Below, piece by piece: positions 13,773-21,456 of a stretch of DNA of 52,168 nucleotides. The notes under the pieces were generated by a model, which was not told the DNA's origin, did no database searches, and saw nothing but the letters and a program-made list of their open reading frames with translations. Within the stretch, counting starts at the first letter, position 1; every line of letters starts with the position of its first letter. A program made the translations under genes and the position numbers. Source of the stretch: a virus; the IMG/VR virus record IMGVR_UViG_3300027917_000058, positions 1 to 52,168 of that record; one strand, written 5' to 3'.

Positions 13773-14537
13773 CTACTCTTCGTCTTCGAAGAGGGGAAGC
13801 TGATGTCGGTATGTAACCCGGGAACCGATCTCCACCACCCGCTGGAGTTCCATCATCTCGCGGAATACCCGGGGGCCGAAGATTACCGTCTCGTCGTAGA
13901 AGCCGGTGAAGTCTGGCTTCACCATTCTTCCATCACTCCCGACCTGACGGAGTTCGTGGTAGAGGGCGAAGACTCGCTGGAGAGGATTGAGTGTCTTCCA
14001 GTGGTGATAGTTGATCGCGACGGCAGCGACCTTCCCTTCCAGCAGGTATCGGACCCACAGCGGAAGGCTCTTGACGTTGCCCCTGACGGTCTTCCCGCCC
14101 TGGACCCACTTCGCCTTGTTCCTCCAAAGGAAGACAACGTCTCTGGGTGAGACGGTGATCCGCTTGCAGCCCTTCGCCAGAATCTCAGCCATCGAGTGAA
14201 GCCGGTCGGACTCACAGTACTCCTCGTCTTCCTTCCCGGGCCACTCCTCTGGCGGCGTGAATTGCGGGTGGACATCGATGAGTTGGATCAGACCGTTCAC
14301 CGTGGCGTCATGCCCCAGGATGTCAGCCTTCTTCAACTCCGTGTAAACCTCCTCCGCAGTCTTCTTGTCATCTGCGGACGGGGTGGGAGGGACGTACTCC
14401 GGTTGGTCGGGTTCGCCGTCTTCCTCCGGTGGGGCTCCGGTGTCCAGACCCTCTACTTCCGCTTCGACCCCTTCTGCCTCCCTGATCGCTACCTCGGCAA
14501 GGGTTTCCTCTTTGGATGCTGCAACTGTGACCGCCAT
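13773..14537 (-). CDS. Phage metallopeptidase-domain protein, degenerate active site
   Basis: After an acidic, Pro-rich N-terminus (1-60) comes the fold I recognise as the phage putative metallopeptidase domain: SPRDVVFLWRNKAKW, then VAINYHHWKTLNPLQRVFALYHELRQVG and PDFTGFYDETVIFG. The expected zinc motif HExxH reads HELRQ (194-198), so the second His is replaced by Gln. Either the domain is inactive or uses a different ligand. It ends with FEDEE. A good GAGGAG site precedes ATG 14537. Its relation to the DUF2201 protein at the left end (another metallopeptidase-like family) is unknown. Confidence 0.65.
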   Translation of the reverse strand: MAVTVAASKEETLAEVAIREAEGVEAEVEGLDTGAPPEEDGEPDQPEYVPPTPSADDKKTAEEVYTELKKADILGHDATVNGLIQLIDVHPQFTPPEEWPGKEDEEYCESDRLHSMAEILAKGCKRITVSPRDVVFLWRNKAKWVQGGKTVRGNVKSLPLWVRYLLEGKVAAVAINYHHWKTLNPLQRVFALYHELRQVGSDGRMVKPDFTGFYDETVIFGPRVFREMMELQRVVEIGSRVTYRHQLPLFEDEE

Positions 14538-14556
14538 TGTTCGAACTCCTCGTCTG

Positions 14557-14739
14557 TTAAAGAAAAGATGGGCTTGATCCGGTCAACCGCCCTACCGCTC
14601 TCTTGATCGTGATGACACGAGCCATGAGATCGCGATCAATCCATTGCCGCAGAACCCATCGCTTGATGCGTCTGGACGGCAGCGGAGTGGGGGATGACCG
14701 GCGCGGTGGCTCAGTCCGCGTATCGATGACGGGCACCAT
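14557..14739 (-). CDS. Short basic protein, 60 aa
   Basis: ATG 14739 follows GAAAGGG and fits the 200-bp gap between its neighbours. The peptide (MVPVIDTRTEPPRR, then RIKRWVLRQWIDRDLMARVITIKRAVG) is very basic with a hydrophobic centre and no family match. The frame extends further upstream, but that part overlaps the preceding gene. Moderate confidence that it is translated. Confidence 0.5.
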   Translation of the reverse strand: MVPVIDTRTEPPRRSSPTPLPSRRIKRWVLRQWIDRDLMARVITIKRAVGRLTGSSPSFL

Positions 14740-14755
14740 CCCTTTCTGGCCTCGC

Positions 14756-15142
14756 TCAACCCCCCACCAGCTTCTCACGTTTCTCCCTCCTCCTGGCTTC
14801 CTCGATCCGTCGCCGGTTCTCCCCTGGGCTAGATCGTGGCGGCTGATGCCGGTGGGGCTTCCCACACATGATGTCCAGGGCAACGAGTTGTCCGTTGTAG
14901 TTGGTGGTGAACCTGATCGGGTCCCCGCATTGATGGCAGATCGAGCGACCGTTCGCCGTATCATGGCCCTTGTATTTCTGGACGTGCTTGACGGTCGCGG
15001 GCGTGGGCTTGCCCTTTCGGTCGTCTATCTTCCCAATCCCACGGTCCCTCCCGACGACACCCTTCGTCAGGTCCGTTCTCGGCCCCCTCCGCTTCTTCCC
15101 CTCGTATTCGTCATCAGATAGAAGGTGCTTCCATTTCGGCAT
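14756..15142 (-). CDS. Basic zinc-ribbon-like protein, 128 aa
   Basis: It starts at ATG 15142 behind AGGAGGGTGAG. The basic N-terminus (WKHLLSDDEYEGKKRRGPR) precedes CHQCGDPIRFTT and a distal CGKPH, which together could bind zinc. The C-terminus is highly charged (RRRIEEARRREKREK). It is likely a nucleic-acid-binding accessory protein; no defined function. Confidence 0.65.
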   Translation of the reverse strand: MPKWKHLLSDDEYEGKKRRGPRTDLTKGVVGRDRGIGKIDDRKGKPTPATVKHVQKYKGHDTANGRSICHQCGDPIRFTTNYNGQLVALDIMCGKPHRHQPPRSSPGENRRRIEEARRREKREKLVGG

Positions 15143-15196
15143 CTCACCCTCCTTCCTGTGGGTGGCGGTCAGCTTCCACGATACGCCGGTCCTCCA

Positions 15197-15412
15197 TCAT
15201 TCTTTGGCATCGGTGTCCTCCGGTGGCGCATAGTCCGCTTTCCACGATTTCCCGCATTTCGTACAGACGCCATATCCGTGAGGCGCTCCGTGGTCCCAAG
15301 TCTCGACAACCATGTAGCGACACTGAGGGTTCTGGCACGGTGCGCTCCGACGATAGACGATGGCGCTTTCCCATTCGCCGTAGAGGTGGCGTTGGTCTGT
15401 CAGGTCACTCAT
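15197..15412 (-). CDS. Small zinc-ribbon protein, 71 aa
   Basis: Cys pairs C26-x4-C31 and C50-x2-C53 (CQNPQC, CTKC) form a probable zinc ribbon. ATG 15412 overlaps the upstream stop (ATGA). No further domain. Function unknown; several such ribbons cluster in this operon. Confidence 0.65.
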   Translation of the reverse strand: MSDLTDQRHLYGEWESAIVYRRSAPCQNPQCRYMVVETWDHGAPHGYGVCTKCGKSWKADYAPPEDTDAKE

Positions 15413-15705
15413 CGTCGGCCACCGTGTTTGAAGTGTTCGTGGCTATCCCTTACACCTATACCTATGGCCAAGATGCCACCAATTCCCTGAAGTCCAACCA
15501 ACGGATATAGGGGTGCGAGGTAGAGGGCGCGAATTTGAATACCCTCGTCATTTTCTAGGTGAATCGGGTATGATCGTGTCAGTCGCCACTCCTGATCCCC
15601 TCGCCACCTGTACCGCCACGCCACCGGCTCCTCTTCATCTCCGGCTTTCCGGCGTCCATCTTCGTCCTCCAAGATTTCCAACTCCACCGCCGGATCAAAC
15701 TTCAT
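15409..15705 (-). CDS. Hypothetical protein, 98 aa
   Basis: ATG 15705 follows AAGAAGG and overlaps the preceding gene by 11 bp. The product is acidic at the N-terminus (LEILEDEDGRRKAGDEEEP) and hydrophobic with many Gly/Leu/Ile near the C-terminus (LYPLVGLQGIGGILAIGIGV), possibly a buried or membrane-associated helix. The frame is long on the upstream side only as a shadow. No family recognised. Confidence 0.55.
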   Translation of the reverse strand: MKFDPAVELEILEDEDGRRKAGDEEEPVAWRYRWRGDQEWRLTRSYPIHLENDEGIQIRALYLAPLYPLVGLQGIGGILAIGIGVRDSHEHFKHGGRR

Positions 15706-16027
15706 CGTCGGCCTTCTTTCTCGTTCTGGTCTGGACAAGCACACTCGCGAGATCATCCCAAAAGCCGTCCAGTTGTCTCTCACGAAGAAGCCGTGCGGCT
15801 TCTTCGTAGGGGATCCCCATGCGCTCAGAAAAGAACGCCGTGAACAGCCGCCGCGCCAGCTTCGGATAGCGGAGGGGCTTGGAGGCATCCCGGGCCAGGG
15901 AGATCGCAAGAATCGGCCCGTCCTGCTTCTGGACCCGCACCCACGCCTCACCATCCTCCCACCAGATGGCCCCATTCTTCGCCATGCCCATCGCGTACTT
16001 GGCTTCAGGCGGGTTCTTCTTCGACAT
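15695..16027 (-). CDS. Hypothetical protein, 110 aa
   Basis: ATG 16027 has a GGGGAG site 13 bases upstream and overlaps the preceding short gene by 23 bp. The protein has a beta-rich first half (AKNGAIWWEDGEAWVRVQKQDG) and a helical second half, soluble, without a known motif. Function unknown. Confidence 0.6.
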   Translation of the reverse strand: MSKKNPPEAKYAMGMAKNGAIWWEDGEAWVRVQKQDGPILAISLARDASKPLRYPKLARRLFTAFFSERMGIPYEEAARLLRERQLDGFWDDLASVLVQTRTRKKADDEV

Positions 16028-16154
16028 CGATCGTCTCCCCGAAGACGTTTTCAGGGATCGAGATAGTAACCTCAAAAGCCTTGTCGGCATCGTTACGGAT
16101 GTAAGGGGCACGTCCGTAGGATCGTCGGACCCCTTCCATCATCTTATCACCCAT
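16005..16154 (-). CDS. Short acidic-tailed protein, 49 aa
   Basis: The frame from ATG 16154 (MGDKMMEGVRRS) overlaps the stop of the ATPase gene by 8 bp and ends inside the start of the next gene. The C-terminus is acidic (ETIDVEEEPA). It fits the coupled-gene packing of the operon, but it is short and there is no family to confirm it. An internal ATG at codon 5 is a possible start. Confidence 0.5.
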   Translation of the reverse strand: MGDKMMEGVRRSYGRAPYIRNDADKAFEVTISIPENVFGETIDVEEEPA

Positions 16155-17457
16155 CCTCGACCGTCCTTCCCTCCACGATCTTGACCTCGCCCTCCAGCCC
16201 TTCCTGAATCCGGCAGATCCATGTCTGGAAGCCGCGCTCCCGGGACTCCGCATCGATCTGCTTCAGATAGTCGCCATCGAAGGCGTCCCCTTCGTCGGGG
16301 AGCAGGATGACCTTCAGGTTGGGGTTCAGGGCGAAGAGGGTATCGATCTGGAACTTGCCCTTCTCTGCACCGGACGCAGCATAGAGCCCCCGCCCGTGGA
16401 GGATGGGCTGGATCTTCGCCTCGCCTTCCGGCACCGTGAACGTGAGCCCATCCACCGCAGACTCGATCCCGGCGATGAACGCCGCCTTCTGCCGCTGGAC
16501 CTCCTGAAGATCCGCTGTCAGGCGTTCCGCTTCGGCCTTCGCTTCCTTCGCCTTCGCCTGAGTCTCGTCGTACCGCTTCCAGGCGTTGATGGCGTCTTCC
16601 TGCTCGTCGGCCCGGGTGATCTCAGCTTCGACAGCAGCTTTCTCCTCTGATTTGTCGGGGGTCCGCTCCAGTTCATCCAAGTGGTCTTCGCGCTCTTTCA
16701 TCGCAACTGCGCGGTCCTTCTTCACCCTCTCCAGCCTCGTCTCCAAGTCTTTGATGCCATCGTCATAGTTGGAGATTGTGGCGTTCAGGGCATCGATCTT
16801 TCTGGTGATCTCCCTGCGGTCGAAGTCGTCTGCGTTGAGTTCCTTGAGTTTGGCATAGAGATCCATCAGATCCACCGGCTCCGGTCGCTCGCCATCGGGA
16901 GCGTCCATCCTCTGAGCAGCCTGGATGATGGAGTTGTGCGGGGTACGCTCATCACGGATCGCCGTCTCCGCAGCATCGAACTCAGCCAGCTTGGCTTCCG
17001 CTTCCGGCTCCGTGGTGGTTTGCAGCAACACGTTGAGGAGTCTGTCGGCACGCAGCGACCAGAGATGGATGGGGTCGCCACTCACGCCCTCGATCCATTC
17101 GTTCAGGGTCCCCTGCTTGTATTGCCCGCCGTCTTCGCTCACCACGGTCAGGTACCGGCCCCGCTCCGTGAATCGCTGCTCGACGGTAAAGCCGTTGGAG
17201 AACTTCCCACGGACGAACGACTTCTCTCCCTCCCCGGCCTGATCGTTGATGGGGTCTGTGGGAGCTTCCTTCGCGCCGTGGACGAGAGAGAGGATTCCCT
17301 GGAGCATCGAACTCTTCCCCGCCTTGTTCTTCCCGGTGACGGGGATCAGACGCCCCTCATCGTCCAGCTTCACATGGGCGAATCTGAGCCCCCGGAAGTT
17401 CTGGATCGTGAGTTCCAGCAGCCGGATGGCCTCCGACTCGTTCGGTGTCTTCGGCAT
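16147..17457 (-). CDS. RecF/SbcC-like P-loop ATPase with coiled coil
   Basis: The N-terminal ABC-type head begins LELTIQNFRGL (14-24) and has Walker A TGKNKAGKSS (41-50), the RecF/SbcC/SMC type. A central helical coiled-coil region (about 180-320) leads to a C-terminal segment with LKVILLPDEGDAFD, a candidate Walker B. At 436 residues it is a mini-SMC. Such ATPases act in end processing or recombination, often with a nuclease; the YqaJ exonuclease and RDF-like genes are nearby. Start ATG 17457 has CTAGGAGA upstream. Confidence 0.85.
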   Translation of the reverse strand: MPKTPNESEAIRLLELTIQNFRGLRFAHVKLDDEGRLIPVTGKNKAGKSSMLQGILSLVHGAKEAPTDPINDQAGEGEKSFVRGKFSNGFTVEQRFTERGRYLTVVSEDGGQYKQGTLNEWIEGVSGDPIHLWSLRADRLLNVLLQTTTEPEAEAKLAEFDAAETAIRDERTPHNSIIQAAQRMDAPDGERPEPVDLMDLYAKLKELNADDFDRREITRKIDALNATISNYDDGIKDLETRLERVKKDRAVAMKEREDHLDELERTPDKSEEKAAVEAEITRADEQEDAINAWKRYDETQAKAKEAKAEAERLTADLQEVQRQKAAFIAGIESAVDGLTFTVPEGEAKIQPILHGRGLYAASGAEKGKFQIDTLFALNPNLKVILLPDEGDAFDGDYLKQIDAESRERGFQTWICRIQEGLEGEVKIVEGRTVEDG

Positions 17458-17483
17458 CTCTTTCTCCTAGCAGTCATATGTGT

Positions 17484-17780
17484 TCAGTGGGCCGTCTCTT
17501 GTTCCCATGTCGGTTCGTAGGGGGAGAGCAGACGGATCATCGTCAGCCAATCTCCTCTGAGGGCTGCGCCGGTAGCTTCGATTGCCGTATGGCTCGGGAC
17601 ATCGCGCCAATCAACGGCATTGAGGAGCCTCCCCGCCTCATCCATAATAGCCATCTTTTTCCGATTTTTCCGATGCCGTATTGCGCTCACGATCAACACG
17701 ATCAAGTAGACGATGCAGGACACCGCGAACAGCCCAGTGACTATACCGAACATGATGGAAAACCATTCTATCGCGGCCAT
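17484..17780 (-). CDS. Single-pass membrane protein, 98 aa
   Basis: ATG 17780 follows GGGAGG; an upstream GTG in frame lacks a site. One strong transmembrane helix (about residues 10-35) is followed by a basic HRKNRKK and a soluble C-terminus. The next upstream gene is another small membrane peptide, so the two may form a pair. Function unknown. Confidence 0.65.
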   Translation of the reverse strand: MAAIEWFSIMFGIVTGLFAVSCIVYLIVLIVSAIRHRKNRKKMAIMDEAGRLLNAVDWRDVPSHTAIEATGAALRGDWLTMIRLLSPYEPTWEQETAH

Positions 17781-17797
17781 GTGGGCCTCCCGTTGCT

Positions 17798-17914
17798 TCA
17801 GACATACCAACGTCTGCGTGAATATCTCCTGGCCCTCTCGACGCGATCAAAAATGTAGAATCCCAGCGGTGGGATCACTAAAAGCGGAATCAGGGAGAGA
17901 ATCATTCTGAGCAT
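17798..17914 (-). CDS. Very short membrane peptide, 38 aa
   Basis: A GGGAGG site lies 6 bases before ATG 17914, one base after the upstream TAA. The frame ends at TGA 17798-17800. The peptide is one hydrophobic helix (MILSLIPLLVIPPLGFYIF) followed by a basic tail (VERARRYSRRRW), a typical single-pass design. It fills a gap where no other gene fits, so I consider it real despite its length. Its role is unknown. Confidence 0.6.
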   Translation of the reverse strand: MLRMILSLIPLLVIPPLGFYIFDRVERARRYSRRRWYV

Positions 17915-17915
17915 T

Positions 17916-19031
17916 TTAACCTCCCGCATGGGTGGCCCTGTGATCTTCAGCGAGTTTGCGTTCAAGGGCCTTCAGCACCTTTTCCAACAACTCACCGCCC
18001 TGCCCCAGCCCCTCCTCGATGAATTGTTCGGCTCGGGAATCGAGCAGATTCTTTTTTCTCGCGACATCCCGAAGCTCAAGGACCATCGCCCCCAACTCTA
18101 TGTCGCCATCGTCATCATCGTCAGATTCCTCCACAGGCGCGTCCTGGCGGGGCTCAGGCTCCCCAACCGGCTTCAGCCCTTCCACCACCTCGTCCAGAGC
18201 CTCCTGGGTCGCCACAGAGGCATCTAGCTCTTTTGGCGGGGAGAACTCGTCAGCGATCTCACCCGCCTCCTCCTCGTCCATCCGATCGAGTTCCGCCTGG
18301 GACTGACCAGCAGTCAGCATCAGTCGCTCCCGGATCGCGCCCAACCGTTCCTTCGCCTCGGCCATATGGAGAGCGGCACGCTCATAGTTCATGTCGAGAA
18401 CGAGTGCGACCTTCCAAGATTTCCCGACCTTATCCTTCCCGTCCAGCGTGTACTGATCCTCGCTCTGGTAGCACATCAGCTTGACGGGTGCCTGATATAG
18501 GGTGCCGAAGGTGGCGTAGAAATCTTCCAGTGCCGTCTGGATGTTGTTCGTACTCTCCCAGCTTCGGGTACGGAAGACGTATCTGCCGCCGAAGTGTGGA
18601 CTCGCCACAAGCTGGACCTGAAGGCGGGTATAGGGTCGGCACTTGCAGGTACCCCCCTGGACTCGGGCACATGGAGATTCCTTGCCATGCGCGTTCCGCT
18701 GGATCTCGCCGTCGCAGATGACCTTCGGCTTTCGGCCAGCGTACTCGGCCATCACCGTCATCAGATTTTGCTCGATCTCCGGGTACATAAGAATCGCTGA
18801 AAGCTCCCGGGGTTCGTCGCCAACAACAGCATGGACCGCCTCATCCCTTACGAACGCGCCATCGGCCCCATCACGGGCGCGAGTGACCACCTCGAAATGA
18901 TCGAAGCGTTCGGGTTGGAACATATCCGACCCGCCCGATGTCCTCTTCTTCTTCCCGCGCCCCCCCAGCTTAATCTTGCCGATCTCCTGTGGGCGGTGAT
19001 CCATGAATGTTCGTTTGATGAGCGGGCTCAT
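17916..19031 (-). CDS. Recombination directionality factor-like protein
   Basis: The 371-residue product starts (ATG 19031, overlapping the upstream stop) with a segment IGKIKLGGRGKK. An RDF/gp3-like zinc core follows: C106-D-G, C121, and C129-x-C131 (TCKCRP), with LQVQLVASPHFGGRYVFRTRSW. This is the fold of phiC31 gp3-type directionality factors, annotated in many phages as hydrolase or metal-binding. The C-terminus (about 230-371) is acidic and helical. If a serine or tyrosine integrase exists outside the window, this could control excision. No integrase is seen here, so function is inferred. Confidence 0.6.
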   Translation of the reverse strand: MSPLIKRTFMDHRPQEIGKIKLGGRGKKKRTSGGSDMFQPERFDHFEVVTRARDGADGAFVRDEAVHAVVGDEPRELSAILMYPEIEQNLMTVMAEYAGRKPKVICDGEIQRNAHGKESPCARVQGGTCKCRPYTRLQVQLVASPHFGGRYVFRTRSWESTNNIQTALEDFYATFGTLYQAPVKLMCYQSEDQYTLDGKDKVGKSWKVALVLDMNYERAALHMAEAKERLGAIRERLMLTAGQSQAELDRMDEEEAGEIADEFSPPKELDASVATQEALDEVVEGLKPVGEPEPRQDAPVEESDDDDDGDIELGAMVLELRDVARKKNLLDSRAEQFIEEGLGQGGELLEKVLKALERKLAEDHRATHAGG

Positions 19032-19375
19032 GCGTCTACCCCCCCTTCTGACGTGTCCGTGAACATTTTGGACAGCTTCACGGATTCGCTCAGAAGTCCA
19101 CCCACCAGGGTCCCCGGCAGGTCTTCTTCTACCTTTGCCGTTGCAGCCGTGAGCCGGTCCCATGCGTCCATAAACGCACGAGCAGCGACAAGGGCGGAAC
19201 GGAGGTGATTAGCCACCTTGACCAGATCCTCACGCAGCAATCCCTTCGCCTCCAGCACATCGGCGTCGAGTACTCCAAGATGATCGCTGATCGCACCATA
19301 CGTCGGCAAAACCGCATAGGCATCTAGAAACGCGATGATCTCGGTGGACACAGCCGTTGGTTCGTCCATCTTCAT
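19028..19375 (-). CDS. Hypothetical helical protein, 115 aa
   Basis: Helical, soluble protein with no motif I recognise (LREDLVKVANHLRSALVAARAF in the middle). Either ATG 19375 or ATG 19369 is possible; GGAG lies before both. It overlaps its neighbours by 4 bp. It sits between YqaJ and the RDF-like gene and may belong to the recombination module. Confidence 0.65.
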   Translation of the reverse strand: MKMDEPTAVSTEIIAFLDAYAVLPTYGAISDHLGVLDADVLEAKGLLREDLVKVANHLRSALVAARAFMDAWDRLTAATAKVEEDLPGTLVGGLLSESVKLSKMFTDTSEGGVDA

Positions 19376-20460
19376 GTCTCCGCAGGGTTGGGGCCGACCA
19401 CCTTCACCTCGACCTTTCGCTTCTGCTCATTCTTGTAGTAGAACTCTTCATCGGCGGGATCGAGAGCCAGAACGGCTTCAAGATCCTCGTTCATCTGAGC
19501 GAGTTTAAGCTTCGCTTCGAAACGGCCCCTGTCCCAATTCCGGCGAGCGTTCGGTTGCCACTTCTTCACCACGACACCACCCCCGACAACATGGCAATCC
19601 TTTTCATCATCTCCCGTAAGAGCCAGGAGAGCCTTTTCCGTGTCATCATATCCCTCCTGAGCCTCCAAAAGCTCGTAATACCTGAGCCTGAGAAGGGTTG
19701 CCGAATCCACCCATTCCGGGTCTTCCCTGACTGTGGCGATGCCTGGAACCTTGGCGGGCCAGACGGGAGGGGGAGGGATCGGTCGCATCGGCCTCTCGCG
19801 GGGCTCGACGTATCGCTCGTACCACGCCGGTATCTGCGTCCTGATCCACTCCCCGATCCTTGGCTCCCTCACGACCGGAAAGGCAATGCTCTGGTCGTAC
19901 TCCGGGTTGTAAAAAGTCAACACGCCCCACTCAAGACCGGCCACCTCAAGGTGATGCTGCATCTGGATCGCATGACTTTTCAGCATCCCTTCATCCCGAT
20001 AAGTGAAGTACTTCGGGGTTCTGGGTACCTTCGCCTCAAGCGCACCATCCCCGGAGCAATGGTCCCGCACATGATCCCACAGCGGGTTGTCACGAATGAC
20101 CTCGGGCCAGCGTTCGGGCCGGATGACCAGACCGTCCAAATCGGAGACGATCCGGCTGTCGTCAGGGTGGCGGATCATGCCTTCAGGGCGCACGGTCAGG
20201 TTGAACTCCTCATAGAACCGCATCAAGGCGTTCTGTTCCTGCCGGTTGCCGCGCCGGATGTCTGCGTTCTCAGGATCGTCCCAGATCCCCAGCGCAATCC
20301 TGTCCCATACCTGCCAGGGACCCTTATACTCGTCATGGCCCAGCAGGGCGGGTAGATCGGATGAGCCGATGAGCGGGCCGCGAACCTTCTTCCATTCCTC
20401 TCTGTTGCGTTGCGGGCTGACCCGCTCACCGGCTTCGTTCACGACGGGGAGGCCGTGCAT
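19372..20460 (-). CDS. YqaJ-like viral recombinase / lambda-exonuclease family
   Basis: The protein begins with MHGLPVVNE, then IGSSDLPALLG (31-41) and the nuclease core SDLDG (D109), the EAK motif (E142, K144) and QMQHHLEV. These are the PD-(D/E)xK landmarks of YqaJ/lambda exonuclease, which digests one strand of dsDNA from ends for annealing recombination. At 362 residues it is longer than lambda Exo (226) and has a C-terminal helical extension. No clear Bet/RecT/Erf partner was seen; a candidate annealing protein may be among the unknowns. Confidence 0.8.
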   Translation of the reverse strand: MHGLPVVNEAGERVSPQRNREEWKKVRGPLIGSSDLPALLGHDEYKGPWQVWDRIALGIWDDPENADIRRGNRQEQNALMRFYEEFNLTVRPEGMIRHPDDSRIVSDLDGLVIRPERWPEVIRDNPLWDHVRDHCSGDGALEAKVPRTPKYFTYRDEGMLKSHAIQMQHHLEVAGLEWGVLTFYNPEYDQSIAFPVVREPRIGEWIRTQIPAWYERYVEPRERPMRPIPPPPVWPAKVPGIATVREDPEWVDSATLLRLRYYELLEAQEGYDDTEKALLALTGDDEKDCHVVGGGVVVKKWQPNARRNWDRGRFEAKLKLAQMNEDLEAVLALDPADEEFYYKNEQKRKVEVKVVGPNPAET

Positions 20461-20807
20461 TAGATCGCCCCCCAGAGATGGGCGCGGCGATTACTTCTCG
20501 TTTTCCGGGTTTCTTTCAGACGCTCGACCTTCCCGGCCTCCAGAAGTTCCGGCAGACGACGACCGGAGGAGGTCAGCCGGAAGTTGAGGGCATCGTCCAA
20601 TTCGTCTGCCGTCATTGGGCCATGCCCCTTCAGCCATGCGTAGATTTGGATTCGCTGGTTCTGGGCCTCGCTCACCATTGAGGATGCAGCCTCGTGCGAG
20701 GTTTCCGGGTCTGAATTTCGTGCCCGGGGATCGGGACCCGTGGTGATGGACCCGTTATCCTCTTCAAACATCCCGAAGGGCAGTTCCGGCTGGTCAAGAT
20801 CGATCAT
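20460..20807 (-). CDS. Winged-helix-like DNA-binding protein, 115 aa
   Basis: ATG 20807 overlaps the previous stop (ATGA). After an acidic/Pro N-terminus, residues 55-100 look like a winged helix (IQIYAWLKGHGPMTADELDDAL..RLPELLEAGKVERL). It could be a regulator or MarR-like DNA-binding adaptor. The wing is plausible; a regulatory role is inference. Confidence 0.6.
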   Translation of the reverse strand: MIDLDQPELPFGMFEEDNGSITTGPDPRARNSDPETSHEAASSMVSEAQNQRIQIYAWLKGHGPMTADELDDALNFRLTSSGRRLPELLEAGKVERLKETRKTRSNRRAHLWGAI

Positions 20808-21130
20808 ACTTCGGATTCCTCCGGTTGTGGGCCGACCTCTTCTTCCATGATTTTGGGGTTGGGATCTACGCCGGGGATGATGAGCCCCTTTTCGATCTCC
20901 AACATCTGATCGAAGAGACTCTTCGCCCTGACCCCGGCCTTGTAGGCGCGACTCACCGGCCCCATTTGCCTGAGAGCCGGATCGGTGCATTTCTCTGGGT
21001 TAATGCCGTGGGGCCACTTCGCTATCCAGTAGGAAATCCAGCGGTCCAGGCTTTCGGCAACGGGCTTGAAGATCCTGCCAGGAAGCTCGACAGGAATCCC
21101 CCGACGATCCTTCCTCCGTTTCCGGGACAT
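20804..21130 (-). CDS. Hypothetical basic protein, 108 aa
   Basis: The N-terminus is very basic (SRKRRKDRRG) and the C-terminus acidic (EEEVGPQPEES). The middle is aromatic and helical (DRWISYWIAKW). No family recognised. It is the second gene after the early promoter, a common position for regulators or small anti-host proteins. Confidence 0.6.
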   Translation of the reverse strand: MSRKRRKDRRGIPVELPGRIFKPVAESLDRWISYWIAKWPHGINPEKCTDPALRQMGPVSRAYKAGVRAKSLFDQMLEIEKGLIIPGVDPNPKIMEEEVGPQPEESEV

Positions 21131-21136
21131 TTCAGT

Positions 21137-21337
21137 TCAGTTGTCGGAAGGATGCGAAACCCTTGCCCAATCGATTGCCTCTTTGGAGGAGAACCGAAGA
21201 GTCCCGCCAGCGGGACGGTAATGGGGCAAGGGATTTTCGCTGAGATTCATCCACCGATGGATGGTTTGGCGGCTGACTCCGAAGAACTTGCAGATGTCAG
21301 AGAGCCGCCAATCAAGCCTGATGTCAGGTTCGTTCAT
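21137..21337 (-). CDS. Excisionase/AlpA-like HTH protein
   Basis: The first gene after the early promoter has an AGGAGG site before ATG 21337. It is a 66-residue MerR/excisionase-type winged HTH: LSDICKFFGVSRQTIHRWM (13-31) followed by a wing with GTLRF. This size and fold are typical of Xis or AlpA-type regulators. Its place at the head of the early operon suggests it may control lysogeny or early transcription. Confidence 0.75.
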   Translation of the reverse strand: MNEPDIRLDWRLSDICKFFGVSRQTIHRWMNLSENPLPHYRPAGGTLRFSSKEAIDWARVSHPSDN

Positions 21338-21409
21338 GGGGGGGCCTCCTAGCTGATGTCGCCTTGAAGCGTGTTACCAAACCCAACCCAACGCTTCACT
21401 CACTCCGAC

Positions 21410-21438
21410 ACTATACAACCCCCACTAACCAGACGCAA
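21410..21438 (-). promoter_or_regulatory. Early promoter for the minus-strand operon
   Basis: On the minus strand, -35 TTGCGT (21433-21438) and -10 TATAGT (21410-21415) are 17 bp apart. The -10 is a 5/6 match, the -35 is weak. It would start about 70 nt before the excisionase-like gene. The weak -35 with adjacent palindrome suggests activation or repression. Confidence 0.6.
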
Positions 21439-21440
21439 CT

Positions 21441-21455
21441 GTGTCAGTGCGACAC
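21441..21455. promoter_or_regulatory. Palindrome upstream of the early promoter
   Basis: GTGTC and GACAC arms around a 5-bp centre (GTGTCAGTGCGACAC) lie just upstream of the -35 box and directly before the stop of the last late gene. Candidate operator for the HTH protein nearby; too short to prove. Confidence 0.4.
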
Positions 21456-21456
21456 G

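Noticed and set aside
13247-13803. Two plus-strand and two minus-strand frames in the pyrimidine-rich block
   Set aside because: Unbalanced composition (Pro/Ser/Arg or Gly/Arg/Trp), no ribosome sites, strand opposite to the operon for the plus frames.
15144-15374. Minus-strand frame of 76 codons beside the zinc-ribbon gene
   Set aside because: Overlaps the better-supported frame 15197-15412 with Cys pairs and coupled start; only a shadow.
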